From Conoideocrella luteorostrata (lineage: Eukaryota; Ascomycota; Sordariomycetes; Hypocreales; Clavicipitaceae): a DNA stretch of 64,000 nucleotides. Positions 11,733-23,033 of the stretch are shown here, piece by piece. Positions within the stretch are counted from its first letter, which is position 1; each line of letters begins with the position of its first letter. Under the pieces are notes generated by a model that did no database searches, had not been told where the DNA came from, and saw only the letters and a program-made list of their open reading frames with translations. The translations under genes were made by a program, and so were the position numbers. The DNA lies in contig JASWJB010000045.1 of NCBI GenBank assembly GCA_032433595.1, forward strand, positions 1 to 64,000, read 5' to 3'.

Positions 11733-13504
11733 ATGAAGGGCGAGGTAAGAATTGCTCTGGCCATTATGTCCTTGATGCGCTCCCGCTGTTGTAAACAACA
11801 AGACTGGATTGGTCGGCCTCGTCGATGCGCTACTGCCCCTCCTCTGACCAACCGTTTGCTTTGAAGGTTTCTTTTGCTGATGATGGGCTGCGCAATAGAT
11901 CCTTCATATCCACCTAGGCCAGGCTGGTGTCCAGCTTGGTAACTCCGCCTGGGAGCTGTAAGTCGACCTGCAGGCTCTAATGTACATGCGCCTGACGCTA
12001 AGGGCGTGTAAAACATGTCTCTGATTGCTCTCGATATAGCTACCTTCTCGAACACGGTCTTGGGCTTGATGGTCGCCCCGACCCCAATGCGAAAGATGAG
12101 GCTGATCCGGGATCTTTTGAAACTTTCTTCACCGAGACAAGCAGTGGGAAACATGTTCCTAGATCTATCTTCATGGATCTTGACCCCTCTCCCATTGACG
12201 AGATCCGAACCGGCGAATACCGCCAACTCTTCCACCCCGAGCTTCTGATCAGCGGCAAGGAGGATGCCGCTAACAATTATGCCCGTGGTCATTACACTGT
12301 CGGCAAGGAGATGATTGATACTGTCATGGACCGCGTTCGCCGTGTTACTGGTGAGTATTGATCGACCTGACTCCATATAATTACGCGCCGTGTTGTCTAT
12401 GCGTGGTTAGGTGTTGGTTGACGTATTGATACTGATCCGAGTTTCTTCGCTCAGATAACTGCAACTCCCTGCAGGGTTTCCTGATTTTCCACTCCTTTGG
12501 CGGCGGTACCGGTTCTGGTTTCGGTGCTCTCATGCTGGAGCGTCTTGCTACCGAGTTCGGCAAGAAGACGAAGCTCGAGTTCGCCGTATATCCTTCCCCC
12601 CGTACCAACACCTCTGTGGTCGAGCCATACAATGCTGTCCTTTCTACCCACAGCACCATTGAGAACTCTGACTGTACATTCCTCGTTGACAACGAAGCTG
12701 TCTACGACATCTGCCGCCGCAACCTAGATATCACCCGTCCTTCTCACGACCACCTCAACCGCTTGATTGCCCAGGTTGTCAGCTCTATTACGTCGTCTTT
12801 ACGTTTCGACGGTGCCCTCAATGTTGATCTTAACGAATTCCAGACCAACTTGGTTCCGTATCCCCGCATCCACTATCCCTTGATCAGCTACGCCCCCGTT
12901 GTTTCTGCTTCCAAGAGCAAGCACGAAAGCTTCAAGGTCTCGGACCTCACTTTCCAGTGTACGTATGCCCTTATTCACCGGTCTTTGCTTGCATTTGTCG
13001 GGGGCCGAAAGCTGACACGCCCAACAAGGCTTTGAGCCTAACAACCAGATGGTGGTCTGCGATCCTCGCAATGGCAAGTACATGGCCGTCGCTCTGCTGT
13101 ACCGTGGTGACTGTGTCCCCCGCGACTGCACAGCTGCCATAGCCCAGGTCAAGGCCAAGGCCTCCTTCAACCTGGTCGAGTGGTGCCCCACTGGTTTCAA
13201 GCTCGGAATCAACTACCAGAAGCCCATGGCTGTTCCCGCCGCCGCCGAGGACGGTGCCCTCGCTTCGGTCGAGCGATCTGTCTCTATGCTCTCCAACACT
13301 ACTGCCATTGCCGAAGCTTGGTCGCGACTCGACTTCAAGTTTGACCTCATGCATAGCAAGCGTGCCTTTGTGCACTGGTACGTTGGCGAAGGCATGGAGG
13401 AAGGTGAATTCACCGAGGCGAGGGAGGATCTCGCAGCCCTTGAGAGAGATTACGAGGAGGTTGCTGAGGATGGTATTGAAGCCGAGGAGGACAATGAGTA
13501 CTAA
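11733..13504 (+). CDS. Alpha-tubulin
   Basis: Five exons give 453 residues: 11733-11744 (MKGE), 11899-11957, 12040-12350, 12455-12958 and 13029-13504. All junctions are GT-AG and the coding length is divisible by three. Landmarks are the N-terminal [16 protein letters not shown], the GTP-binding FGGGTGSGF near residue 143, the M-loop and H8 region [19 protein letters not shown] with the catalytic glutamate at about 255, and the C-terminal [17 protein letters not shown] followed by an acidic tail ending EEDNEY. The tyrosine end and acidic tail are as expected for alpha-tubulin. It pairs with beta-tubulin in microtubules. The 12-nt first exon followed by a 154-nt intron makes the start easy to miss by ORF scanning. 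The MKGE start is the form I associate with one of the two filamentous-ascomycete alpha-tubulins. Confidence 0.97.
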
Positions 13505-14017
13505 CGGATTACTGGAGCTGCTACGATGATGACCTTCGACGAAATTTTGCACCCTATTTGTTGAGGAAGAAACCCGCTAGTATAATTGGTAGAACGGAGA
13601 ATCATCACGGTATTCGAGAGGTCAAGCGTTGTCGAACGCTGGTCTGAGGATGATAGGTATTGGGGACAAGTCGAATTTCCTCTTGAACGGGTAAGCCTTT
13701 GAGGAAGCGGTAAAACAAACAGTCGTTGTATTTTAGTTTTATGATCACCAGCCATACAAAGTCAATAGGCAAGTCCTGTTTATAGCAATCGCGGAGGGGG
13801 AGAACGTTGGTCTTAAATTATTACCCGAGCCACGGGTTTCCCCCGATATATGTGAGAGAGTAGTCATCGTTATCAACCTTCGCTGGGGACAGCCCACTAC
13901 TTGTCCTCAATGTACTAAAACTTTCCAACCATGATTTTTATGTGTACACACAACGCCAAAGGCAACATGTTTCCATGCCTAGACAGCCGCCTCTAGATAT
14001 TGCTCAATGACATTTGC
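13505..14017. other. Intergenic between convergent alpha-tubulin and nop12
   Basis: This 0.5-kb stretch lies between two stop codons and probably holds both 3' UTRs. Nothing else is supported. Confidence 0.5.
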
Positions 14018-15911
14018 TCATGACTTCTTCTTCCACTCAGCGGCTCTTCGAGCCCCCCTGGTCTTCGGCGGTCCCTTCTTATGCTTCTTGCCCTTACCAA
14101 ACTTTAAATCTTTAGGGAGGGCATTCCTGGAGGTTGCCCTGTTGCCCTCAAACACGACGCGTTGAGAGGCGGCACCACCACCATTCACAGCCTCGCCACC
14201 AGCCTTCTTGCGGTGCATGAAGCCACCACCACGCCCCAGCAATCTGTTTGCACGACCAGCGGCGGCCTGCTGCTCGTGCGTTAACTTGGGAGTGTATTTT
14301 GTGCTGCGAGCCTGGCGATCAGCCGCCTGGGCTTTGGCTTTGGATCGCTCCTGAGCGAGTGCTGTTTTGCGTGGATCTTTGGCTCGAGTTATCCGGAGTA
14401 TGCGTGGGAGTAGAGGAGGGTATTTCTTGCCGTCCAGGAGGAGGGCAGCTTCGACATCGTTGGCATCCTGGGCAGTAGAAAAGGGGGGTTAGTTACTCGT
14501 GAAGACTATGATAGAGTTTTGAGGGTAAAATTGCTTTAGCAATACTCACGTAGAATTGGACATAGGCGATGCCCTTGCCCACTCTGGTCTTGGAATCTCT
14601 CACGACTCTCACATTTTCGACCCTGCCGATCTTGCCGAATGTTCGCCATAGCCCTTCCTCGGCGTCAGCGGGTACTTTGGTGCGCTTCTTTTCGACCTTT
14701 TCACCGTTTTCGTTGACACTGACGACAGTTTCGTCGTCAATAAACCCTAAGTTTCCGACGAATATACATCGGCGGTGATCTGTGGCGCTGGGATGTGCCA
14801 CGCTGTCAACTCGAATGTGACGACCTAGAACCTCTGTTCCGTTTAGTTTGGAAGCTACTAGTCTGGCTGCGGCGGGAGTTGAAAAGACGGCGTATGCGTT
14901 GGCAGACTTGGTAGTGGCGCCCATAAGAGACTTGGTGATGTAAGCTGCTCGTTTGGGCATAGATCCCGTGGAGAAGGCAAGCGATCGGAACCGAATAGAT
15001 TCGAATTTCTGCGCGGGCATGTCGTTGGGGTCCAGCGCCGAGGAAAGGTGAGTGATGAGGGTTTTCTTTGCGGCTTTGGAGGAGACGGCGTCAATGGAAA
15101 CGTTGGCAAGGAAGACGGTTCGGTTCGCCTTTTCGATGTCTGAGTCCTTGTCTTTGGATTCTTCTACAATGCTCTCATGGGCTGGAACCACGTCATCGTC
15201 GTCTTCGTCGTCGTTGACTTCCACACTCCCTTCTTCAGCCTTTTGTCGCTTGCCTGCGGGTTCTTTTGGGTCATCCTTGGTCAAGTCGGCCAGGTACTTG
15301 GCTTCCAAGTCGTCGTTGTTATCTTTCCTCTTTCGTTTCCTATCTCTCCGGGGCTTTTGCTCCTCAACAGCTTCCCTTGCCTCGACCTCAGGTTCGGACA
15401 TTGAGATATCGCCCTGTGTCTCAATTTCGTTGTCATCCTCACTCTCGACCTCGCTAGATGATGCGTCGTCATCATTATCATCATCATCATCATCACCGTC
15501 GTCTTCTTCTTCTTCGTCATCATAGTTCAGTTCTTCACTGATTTCTGACAATTCTTCGTCGTCGTCATCCGCGCTAACTGGAAGGCTGACTTCCTTTGGT
15601 GCATCGCGAGGCTTCTTTTCCAACAGACCAGAGTAGCGGGACTTTGAAGGGGCATGTACTGGGCCGGACTGCAACGAATTAGTCCCAAATCACAGTATTA
15701 TCCGGAAGAAGTGACAACGAAACTCGGGCACGTACACTACCTGCGAAGAGAGCATCGAGGGTGGGGTCAATGGCCTTGGAGGAGGCGACCAACTTTGTGG
15801 TTCTGAACGAGCAGTTAGTAATACAATTTCTCGTGGGATATAAACAAATACTATGCGAAAAAAAAAATACCAAGAAATTCCATTTGCAGCTTCAACTTAC
15901 TTCTTGGCCAT
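14018..15911 (-). CDS. nop12: Nucleolar protein 12 (two-RRM ribosome-biogenesis factor)
   Basis: Four exons on the minus strand give 548 residues: 15901-15911, 15736-15802, 14550-15668 and 14018-14467. The start reads [20 protein letters not shown], then LFAGS joined to [20 protein letters not shown] long Asp/Glu-rich region follows (encoded around 15420-15570, a near-microsatellite of GAT/GAA codons). RRM1 begins at [11 protein letters not shown] and RRM2 at [10 protein letters not shown], with its RNP1-like GIAYVQFY split across the last intron. The C-terminus is Lys/Arg-rich ([20 protein letters not shown]), fitting nucleolar targeting. Nop12 is a pre-60S factor acting in 5.8S/25S rRNA maturation. 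Domain order, basic tail and the [10 protein letters not shown] motif make the call firm. It shares a roughly 0.9-kb divergent promoter with the Dep1-like gene. Confidence 0.93.
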
Positions 15912-16808
15912 TGTTAATGCGTGATGGCTGATATGCCAAAAGTTAGCCAACTTTTTTTTTTTTGGACAGCTGCCTTTTTTGGTCGTCTCGCTAGTCACAG
16001 GGAAAATCCAGATTCCCCAAATTTTTTTGGGTCCGGACCCCCCAGTCAGGTTGTGCGGCACAGAGTTTGGAACCGAACGGGGCCGCTGTTCAGAGCCTTG
16101 CAACCGGAAGAATGCGTCATTGGCTTCGTCGCTGCGGCTGGCTGCCCAAGACCCTCATGACCTCAATTTTGCCGTGTCTCACCGCCCGCATTGCTTGCCT
16201 GCCCGCTCAGATCTTCTACCAGGTGGGCACCTAGGGCGGTCAGTGGTCGGTGGTCGGTGGTCAAATGGTCGGCGCAGCATAAGACAGCCAAGTGCAGGCA
16301 CTGCCAGTGTGAGTTAGTGCCCAGTTGACCACCCACGCCTCCACCCACCAGAGGCGCCCACCGCTGACAGAGCCGCCAGAACAGAGCGACAGACGGAACT
16401 GTCACAGTCGTTTGGTCGACTCTGCGCGAAGCCGCCCTCCCTCTCTCGCTTGTTCTGCTCCTCCGTCACCACACCTTCTCGACACCACCCTCGATACTAC
16501 TACAAACTGCTGTCTCCCTTTTTACTCTGTCCCCTTCTTGCGCCGAGATTGCCAATTCCACCTAGAGACCTCCTCGAAGGCTACCCCGTTGCCTGCAGAC
16601 TGCTGCAAGACTTGCCTCGCTGGAGCACCTTTCTCGCCAGCTCTCGTTCTGCCGGTCATCGCAGCTGCACGAGAGACGCCTCGCTTCCACCCACGTCGCC
16701 AGAAACCGGCCTGCCACCGAGGCGGAGGCTTCGGTTTTGGCCGTTTTGCATTGGAACTCATTCCAACCTTGAAAGCCAACGTGACCGCCAGTCAACCTTC
16801 CGAGAGTC
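15912..16808. other. Divergent promoter, nop12 / dep1-like
   Basis: This lies between two start codons. The half near the plus-strand gene is CT-rich (about 16400-16600), as in many fungal 5' leaders, and the short tandem GGTCGGTGGTC lies near 16240-16262. Open frames through the leader (e.g. 16325-16861) look like chance in a GC-rich UTR. Confidence 0.5.
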
Positions 16809-18961
16809 ATGGCGGCCACCGTCTCTGCGCGCGGCACCTTGTCGCCCTTGGGGACTGGTGAAGCTGATGTCGATGACAGCAATGTCTCAAGCCCGCTCAG
16901 CGAAGTTGACGATGGCGATGGAAACGAGGATGACATCGAAAACATCCAGATTGACGGCCAGAACGACACCGTTGACAATTCCAGCGTCAGCGGAGATGAG
17001 CAGCAAGACGAGAACAAGAAAATCGATCGATCGGATTCAGAAAGCGCCTTGTCCGATGCCGGCTCTGATGATAACTCAGAGGCTAATGACACTGAGGCCG
17101 AGACAGAGAGGCTCTACGATACTCCTAGACATCAACGACAGCGGGACGTGGTTGTTGACCAGTACAACCAGGGCCAAGTTTTCGAACACACGCCTAGCAA
17201 GCTCCGTAGCGCCGCTAGATTAGTGGACGACCAAGGTAATGACCATGGCGACGAGTCTGCGTCCGATGACGATCCGTCAATAGCCTCTGGGGACGATTCC
17301 CCCACCAAACCTACTGCCAGCAACGACACAAGTGTCGATGGTGAAGGGAAGCGTGACTCACAAGAAAGGAAAAGAAAACGCTCTCCGTTGGCAGACCAAA
17401 CCGAAGCGGATCAACCACTGCGGAAACGATTGACTTCGGTCGGGGCAGCCGAGCCAAGCACAGACAATGATATTCTGGCGAACGACGACACAGCCTCGGG
17501 TAACCCTGAAAGCGGTGATCATTCCGGCGGCGAAGTCAATGATGCGTCTACAATCGCTCGGGATGTGGTGACAGATAGTGATCATCCAGACAAAGAAACA
17601 CAAACTACAAAGAAAATGACTCGCAATGGATCCAAGAGGAACGTCAGCACTGGGAATAATTCGCCTGCCGACACGCCTCGGCAAGAGATGAATGGCGAGA
17701 CAGTGGACACTGCAGATGATGACGATACAGAACACCGGAAAGAAGATGTCGAGGGTGACGCGGATGAAAACGATGCAGTCGCTAAGAGTATAGAAGAAGG
17801 TATGTGCCCGTCATCCATGCATCTGAACTGTGCACCTCTTATATGCGCGATACTAACTCTGGCGATAGCTGAAAGGAAGCATGCCGCTCTTAAGGACTGG
17901 AATCACATAGAAGAAATGTTCGGAATATTCAGAGATAGGTATGTCGCTGTTTCCTATCAAACTACCCTGGTCAAATTGCCTAATTTTGTTGCTGTAGGCT
18001 ATACAAAGATCGGCTGCATCGGCTCGAAGAAGAGGAGCAATCGTTACTTGCAGACGTACCGACGCATCCCGAATACCTGAACATGAAGCAATGCTTGGAT
18101 GATCGACTGGAGAGAAAGGTACAAGAGATTGATAACGAATTTTCCTTTTCAATTGAAGCCAACGAGCGCCGCGCCGTTGCTTTGCGAGCTCAAGTTTGGA
18201 GCCAGTTTTTCCAGGCAGTCCGCGAGAGACGAGAAGCAGCCTTGGAATCTCTTAATCGGCAGTGGTACGAGGTACAAACTGCCAGAAGGAGTGCGCACAG
18301 TCTCCCAGATTATGGACTGTTATTCCCCAAAGAACAAGTACGACGAGTGCGCAACGCCGTTGCGTACAATACCGAGGTCTCAACTCTTGCCGGACTTGCA
18401 AAATACGAGGGGTTCCCCGCTGGCCCCGAACTGAAAGGGGCCTCCTCATCGGAGGTCGAGGCTGATTTCAGTGCTATCGAGGTAAGCGCATGATGGTATT
18501 CGCATCGTCTCAGCACCTGGAACTTGTCTGACAAGCAACTTCTGCAGCGAGTCCGGCGTGGTCGCCAAAAAAACTTGATGCCAGTCCGAGATGACTATCC
18601 GAATCCTACCTTCACGCGCCTCGGCCCAGCAGGGGAGCAGTTTATAAAGGACACACCATGGGCTAATCCGCACCATTCCTCGCACAAAATGCAACAGCAA
18701 GCACCGGCTGCGGCCCCTACTCGAATAAACCCGCCTACTAGCTCTATTAGTCCCGCAACTGCTGCTGGAGCGCCCACATCATCGGATCCGAAACCAACCT
18801 ATGATAGCCAGGCACCAATTCACAAGTCATCAGCCATACCCAGCCGCATGTCCGAGTCGCCCGAATTATCGAGATCTGTTTTAAGTCCCGCTGCCCACAA
18901 AATGAAGCGAGTATCAAGTATACCAAACATGAGTAGAGGATCGAAAACGGCAGCTGCCTAA
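16809..18961 (+). CDS. dep1: Dep1/Sds3-like transcriptional regulator (Rpd3L histone deacetylase subunit)
   Basis: Four exons give 652 residues: 16809-17799, 17869-17938, 17998-18481 and 18548-18961. The first 330 residues are acidic and low complexity (SPLSEVDDGDGNEDDIE and similar). The Sds3-like domain begins at about 325 with AERKHAALKDWNHIEEMFG, runs through FRDRLYKDRLHRLEEEEQSL and HPEYLNMKQCLDDR, and continues into helical EIDNEFSFSIEANERRA and VRERREAALESLNRQWYEV. The tail is basic, then Ser/Pro-rich. In yeast, Dep1 and Sds3 carry this domain and belong to the large Rpd3 deacetylase complex, which represses promoters. The acidic N-terminus plus single domain favours Dep1 over Sds3. 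Two phase-shifted introns fall inside the domain, so unspliced reading truncates it. Confidence 0.85.
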
Positions 18962-19545
18962 GTAGCATCAGTGGGCATTCTGGTGCTTATTTGGACGAAT
19001 CTCAGGGCTTTGTTTTGGGCGTGATGCTTGCAAATTGCTTTTTAAACGCGTGAATGTGATACCCTAGGAATTTGTTGGCTTTGATTTGGTATATACGGTG
19101 TTGTTTCTGTTTAATGAAACTTGATAGAGACCAGTCAATGGCTCAAAGATATATGCATGAGTGGCGTGGACCTGGTTACGCGAGCGCATGATGATGGATG
19201 AGTAAGCAATGGATTGGGAATGCAGATGAATAATTGTACAAAGAACTTTCTATTCATACATGATACAAAACAGTGGTATTGTTTCTTGCTATTGTACATA
19301 AGGAGGTGGCTTAGTATCATAGGGGTTCATATCGCCAGCAAATAGCTGCATGAGACAAAGATTTCTTCTCTTTCGCACAAGTGCAACCGTAAAATTTTAC
19401 CTCTCTAGCTTTTCAGTTAAAATTTATGTAGACTCTCTCTGGAAATTGAATCACTGTGGGATATTTTAAATCCTGCTAGCTTTCGTTCAATTATCGTTGT
19501 GTTGGAGCTTCCCGTGCCAGTTCGTATTTCTTTGAGGTGCTCGCT
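18962..19545. other. Intergenic between convergent dep1-like and coa3
   Basis: This AT-rich stretch lies between the two stop codons and is presumably 3' UTR sequence. No other feature is supported. Confidence 0.5.
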
Positions 19546-19898
19546 TTATTTGGGGGCAACTTGTTTTTGAGGGGCATCAGGAACTTTGACATCGTCGAAA
19601 TCATCTTGGCCCACGGCCCGCAGTGTATACCAGTCTATCATGGCATGTTAGAGTAACAGCGCGTTGGAGGCAAAATATGTGAACAAACACTCCATACAGA
19701 TACCTCCCACAACAGCCATCAAACCCAGACCGGTGGCTGCGTTTCTGAACAAATATGGCCGGCGAGCACGAATCAGCGCCGGGCCCTGACGATAGCGACG
19801 ATCGTAGTAACTTGATTGCGAGCTGTTGCATGACAGACAGTTAGTTAACTCGCAGAGCAAAATCGAATTTTCTTCGGAAGGCATGCGCACTTTGCCAT
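19546..19898 (-). CDS. coa3: Cytochrome c oxidase assembly factor 3, mitochondrial
   Basis: Three exons on the minus strand give 73 residues: 19891-19898 (ATGGCAAA), 19698-19822 and 19546-19634. The spliced protein reads MANSQSSYYDRRYRQGPALI, then RARRPYLFRNAATG, one membrane segment (LGLMAVVGGIYWYTLRAV) and the tail GQDDFDDVKVPD. The YYDRRYRQGPALIRARRPYL block and the short DDFDDVKVP tail are diagnostic of fungal Coa3, an inner-membrane factor that binds newly made Cox1 and regulates its translation with Mss51 and Cox14. The 8-nt first exon has a GTGCGC donor, so exon 1 is the least certain part. Its A overlaps the last base of the TAA of the upstream minus-strand ORF. Confidence 0.88.
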
Positions 19899-20359
19899 TA
19901 TGTGGTCTCGTGATTGTATTCGGGCTCTACAACGGTCATATTACGAAGAGAAAAGGTTTGGATAAACCGTCTTGAGCCACAAGGATCCAAATCCTGCAAA
20001 TACTGGAGTTGTAAGTTCGTCTTTGGCGGCTTGGAGGACAAAAGGTTGGTGAGCTGCCGAACCGGTTCATTCTCGGGCAAATGCACACTGACGTACGACA
20101 AAGGTTTAAGACGAGGAACCGCGATGAACTGGCTGGGCTCCCACGGTCCGTGACGTGAGTGGGTCGGTAGGCAATCCGCGTCTCATATGTCGGCTTGCCA
20201 AAAATCTTGCCCAAACTACATTTGCAGTAGAAAATGGATATGCTCCGTAGCTAGAGGCACGACACAGTCAACGAGGCCATTGTATTCCTCTCTACAACCC
20301 TGTCTTCCGTTCAGCAAGAAGGCATATTCGCAGGCGCCAACGATCGCATCGTGGAGCAT
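19898..20359 (-). CDS. Unrecognised ORF ending one base into the coa3 start codon
   Basis: A spliced model of exons 20220-20359 and 19898-20132 (GTAGTT...CCAG, 87-nt intron) gives 124 residues from ATG 20359. The reading includes GACEYAFLLNGRQGCREEYN, ATEHIHFLLQIQFIAVPRL, YVSVHLPENEPVRQL and LQYLQDLDPCGSRRF. Codon choice looks coding and the 3' exon is open and non-repetitive. I do not recognise the family. The intron is inferred only because it joins the two frames cleanly; without it there is a frameshift, so this could be a degraded gene. The N-terminus is uncertain, since open sequence continues upstream of 20359 without an ATG. The 3' end forms TAATG with coa3, suggesting a shared transcript or an overlapping exon. 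Confidence 0.4.
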
Positions 20360-20602
20360 GGGACGAGGTGCACGATAGAAAGCTGATCTGGCATTCCCAA
20401 GCCTTGTCGCGAGACCTCGAAATTGCGCCAGCCCAGCTGCAACCCCGAGGTTATGACCATATAGCGCCAATTATCGCACAGAGATTTGAACATCAAGGCC
20501 TCATATAGAGATAGTTTCTGGGGCCTATTTTCAGCTCCGTAGCTATCTAGCGATAACACGAAACGACAGCGCGAGTGCCCTTGGAGGCTGCTGCTAGCAA
20601 AG

Positions 20603-23033
20603 ATGAGCTCCAACCTTTCGGTACCGGACCAGATACGCCAGCTCGACGATGCACGGAAACTTGTACTGGGCGATGTTAAATATTATCAAAGCGTCGTCAG
20701 GGGCCTTCTTCCAATCATTGGCCCCAATGCGTCGATCGAATTGCGGCGATGGGGAGCCGAGTTCTTGGCCGAGGCCTTTTCAACCCCTGCCCTGCCGAAT
20801 GGCGAGAAGGAGACGATGCAGTTGTACGTCCTCGCGACGGTTGAATCTCTGTTGAATGAAAGAGAGGACCCGCAGGTTCTACGGAGTATCATACAAACAG
20901 CCGCGAGCATTTATCCGCTTGCAATGAGATGGATGTAAGTTGGTCGAGCCTCGTCGCCGGCATCATTAATTTGAGTCAGCCAACGATTTTGATTAACGAT
21001 ATTGTGCTACAGAATAAACAATGGATACGATACAGTCACATGGGACAAGATGTTAAGTATTAAGCAGACGATACTTCGGTTGTGGGAGAATGCTGTTCCT
21101 TCAGTAAAGATCAGCTGCATCAAATTTGCCCAACGGGTTGTCTTGGCTCAAACGGTCTCCATTGGTTCTGAATATAGAGTGCGTGTACAATCCCATCGAA
21201 CCGTAACCGACCTAAGGCTAATATCTTCTAGCAAGCTGGTACTCTTGATGTCTCGTTGGACAAAGTCCCACCAAACCACCAGTCACTCGATCCTAGAAAT
21301 CTCGAGGCTGAGGCATCGGGACTTCTTGATCGCATGCTTGGTGTTTTGCAGGACAGCACGTTAGTATTCGTTGTGTTCTTTTTGATTTGCTTCATACGCT
21401 AACGGCATCTAGTGACGCCCTCCTTGTTGATGCGACACTCAACTGTTTGTCAATCCTAGTCCGAACCCGACCTGCGACATCGAGCCGAATTCTAAATGCA
21501 CTGCTTAACTTCAACCCTCTCCAATTGGCCAACTCACCTCTGACGCCGAGAAGTAGAGTTATGATCAAATCAATGGAAAAAACTGCTAGGTTGTTGTTGA
21601 TTCATCTCGCAAAAAGAGATCCTCACAACCCTATTGTTCCCAGAATTCATCAGCACATCGAGCGTACGATGCGCACGGTTATGGAAGTATTGGACGACTC
21701 CGGAAGAAAAAGACCGTTAGAAGCGCAGCAACACGATGGCTTTGATGCGAAACGCCAAAAAGTTGTTGAGTCTTATGTACCTCGGATCCCGCCACTTGGG
21801 CCTGGACCTCATAGCTTGGCTGACATCTTTACACTCGTTGGACATACCGGTTTGAAATCATTTGACCTCTCGCGAGTACCGGCTGCTATGATATCAAAAA
21901 TAACAGTGACAGCCTTGTCACGCATAGATGCCCAATTGCTTTCAAAAGCAGTCGACGGCGTACGGGAACGACTTACCGCCGTAGCTAACGCTCCCGCCCC
22001 CGAGTTGAATCCGAACACTGCACCACTTGGCGTGGAGGATGACGATGATGACTATGAACCCGATTTCTACCAGGCAGAGGATGCTGAGCAACTTCTGAAT
22101 AAGCTGGACGGCTCCTCGCCGGCCCTGCCTGAGCTTACAGCCCTGGACACCACTCTGGCCTTGACCTCATTCAGCCTGCCTCAACCACCGCAACTGACAG
22201 CGGAGATGGCGCTTACCGCTGGAAACGGAACAGTGGCCAAGGTAGTTGAGATGATGAAGTCATTGGAGGAGCCTGCGGCCAAAAAGAATAAAGCCGGCTT
22301 CGTCCGATTAGCTGCAAGTTCAGGGAGCAGAGATGCTTGGATGACTATATTAACACGACTTGCAACACGGTCAACAATTGGACTCGGGGAAACCGTGGTC
22401 AAAGGCGAGGAGGACGAGGCATCACAGCAGCCATCGCTCAGTAACAACATCAGAGAAGTACTGTACAACTATATTATGGAGGACTTCCGCAGACATATCG
22501 ATGTCGCCGTATCGTGGCTTTGTGAGGAGTGGTACAATGACAAGATACAAGCTCGCATGGGTGGCGATTATCCGAACAATTACGAGAAGATCGCGTTGCG
22601 GCTCATTAACGGCTTCCTTCCCTATCTACATCCACAAGACAAGGTGTTGACCCGATTTCTGAGCGAAATTCCCGAATTACAACGTGGTATGCTCTCTCGA
22701 GTCAAAGACATGTGCCGAGACCCCAGCGTTACTCAGTTAGCTCTGACCAGCCTGCTGTACTTGGCCATAATGCGACCCCCCGTCAAGGAGATGGCTCTCG
22801 ATACCGTCCAAGACATTTGGTCCGAATGTAAGATTTATGCAACCCATAAAAATGGAGCTAGATGTTTCATTCTTTCCGCACCCAGCTAACACTTTTATTT
22901 AGTCGAGGATGCCAGGCCAATGGCGTCAAAGTACCTATCCAAATATAGACCGGGGTTCGTGGAAGCTGCCGAAGCCAGAGCAAACGGAGATGCTTCTAGT
23001 CTAGCGACATCGGGGACAGCTATTATGACATAA
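20603..23033 (+). CDS. pta1: Symplekin/Pta1-like subunit of the mRNA cleavage and polyadenylation factor
   Basis: Five exons give 723 residues: 20603-20934, 21013-21178, 21232-21359, 21413-22827 and 22903-23033. Donors are GTAAGT, GTGCGT, GTTAGT and GTAAGA, and phases agree at every junction. The N-terminal part (PDQIRQLDDARKLVLGD, QVLRSIIQTAASIYPLAMRW, LWENAVPSVKISCIKFAQRV) is the HEAT-like symplekin N-terminal module. A linker with SYVPRIPPLGPGPHSL precedes a helical C-terminal half (NNIREVLYNYIMEDFRRHID, CEEWYND). Pta1 is the scaffold of the cleavage and polyadenylation factor and contacts the Ssu72 phosphatase. Length is close to yeast Pta1. The exact TACGGAGTA-type motif at 20880-20888 is the only copy I find inside a coding region. 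Confidence 0.9.

Noticed and set aside
15052..15525. 157-codon plus-strand frame, Ser-rich
   Set aside because: Shadow of the Asp/Glu-rich region of nop12 on the other strand.
20311..20613. 100-codon minus-strand frame overlapping the pta1 start
   Set aside because: It runs across the pta1 ATG and has no family resemblance; a different frame in this stretch looks more coding.
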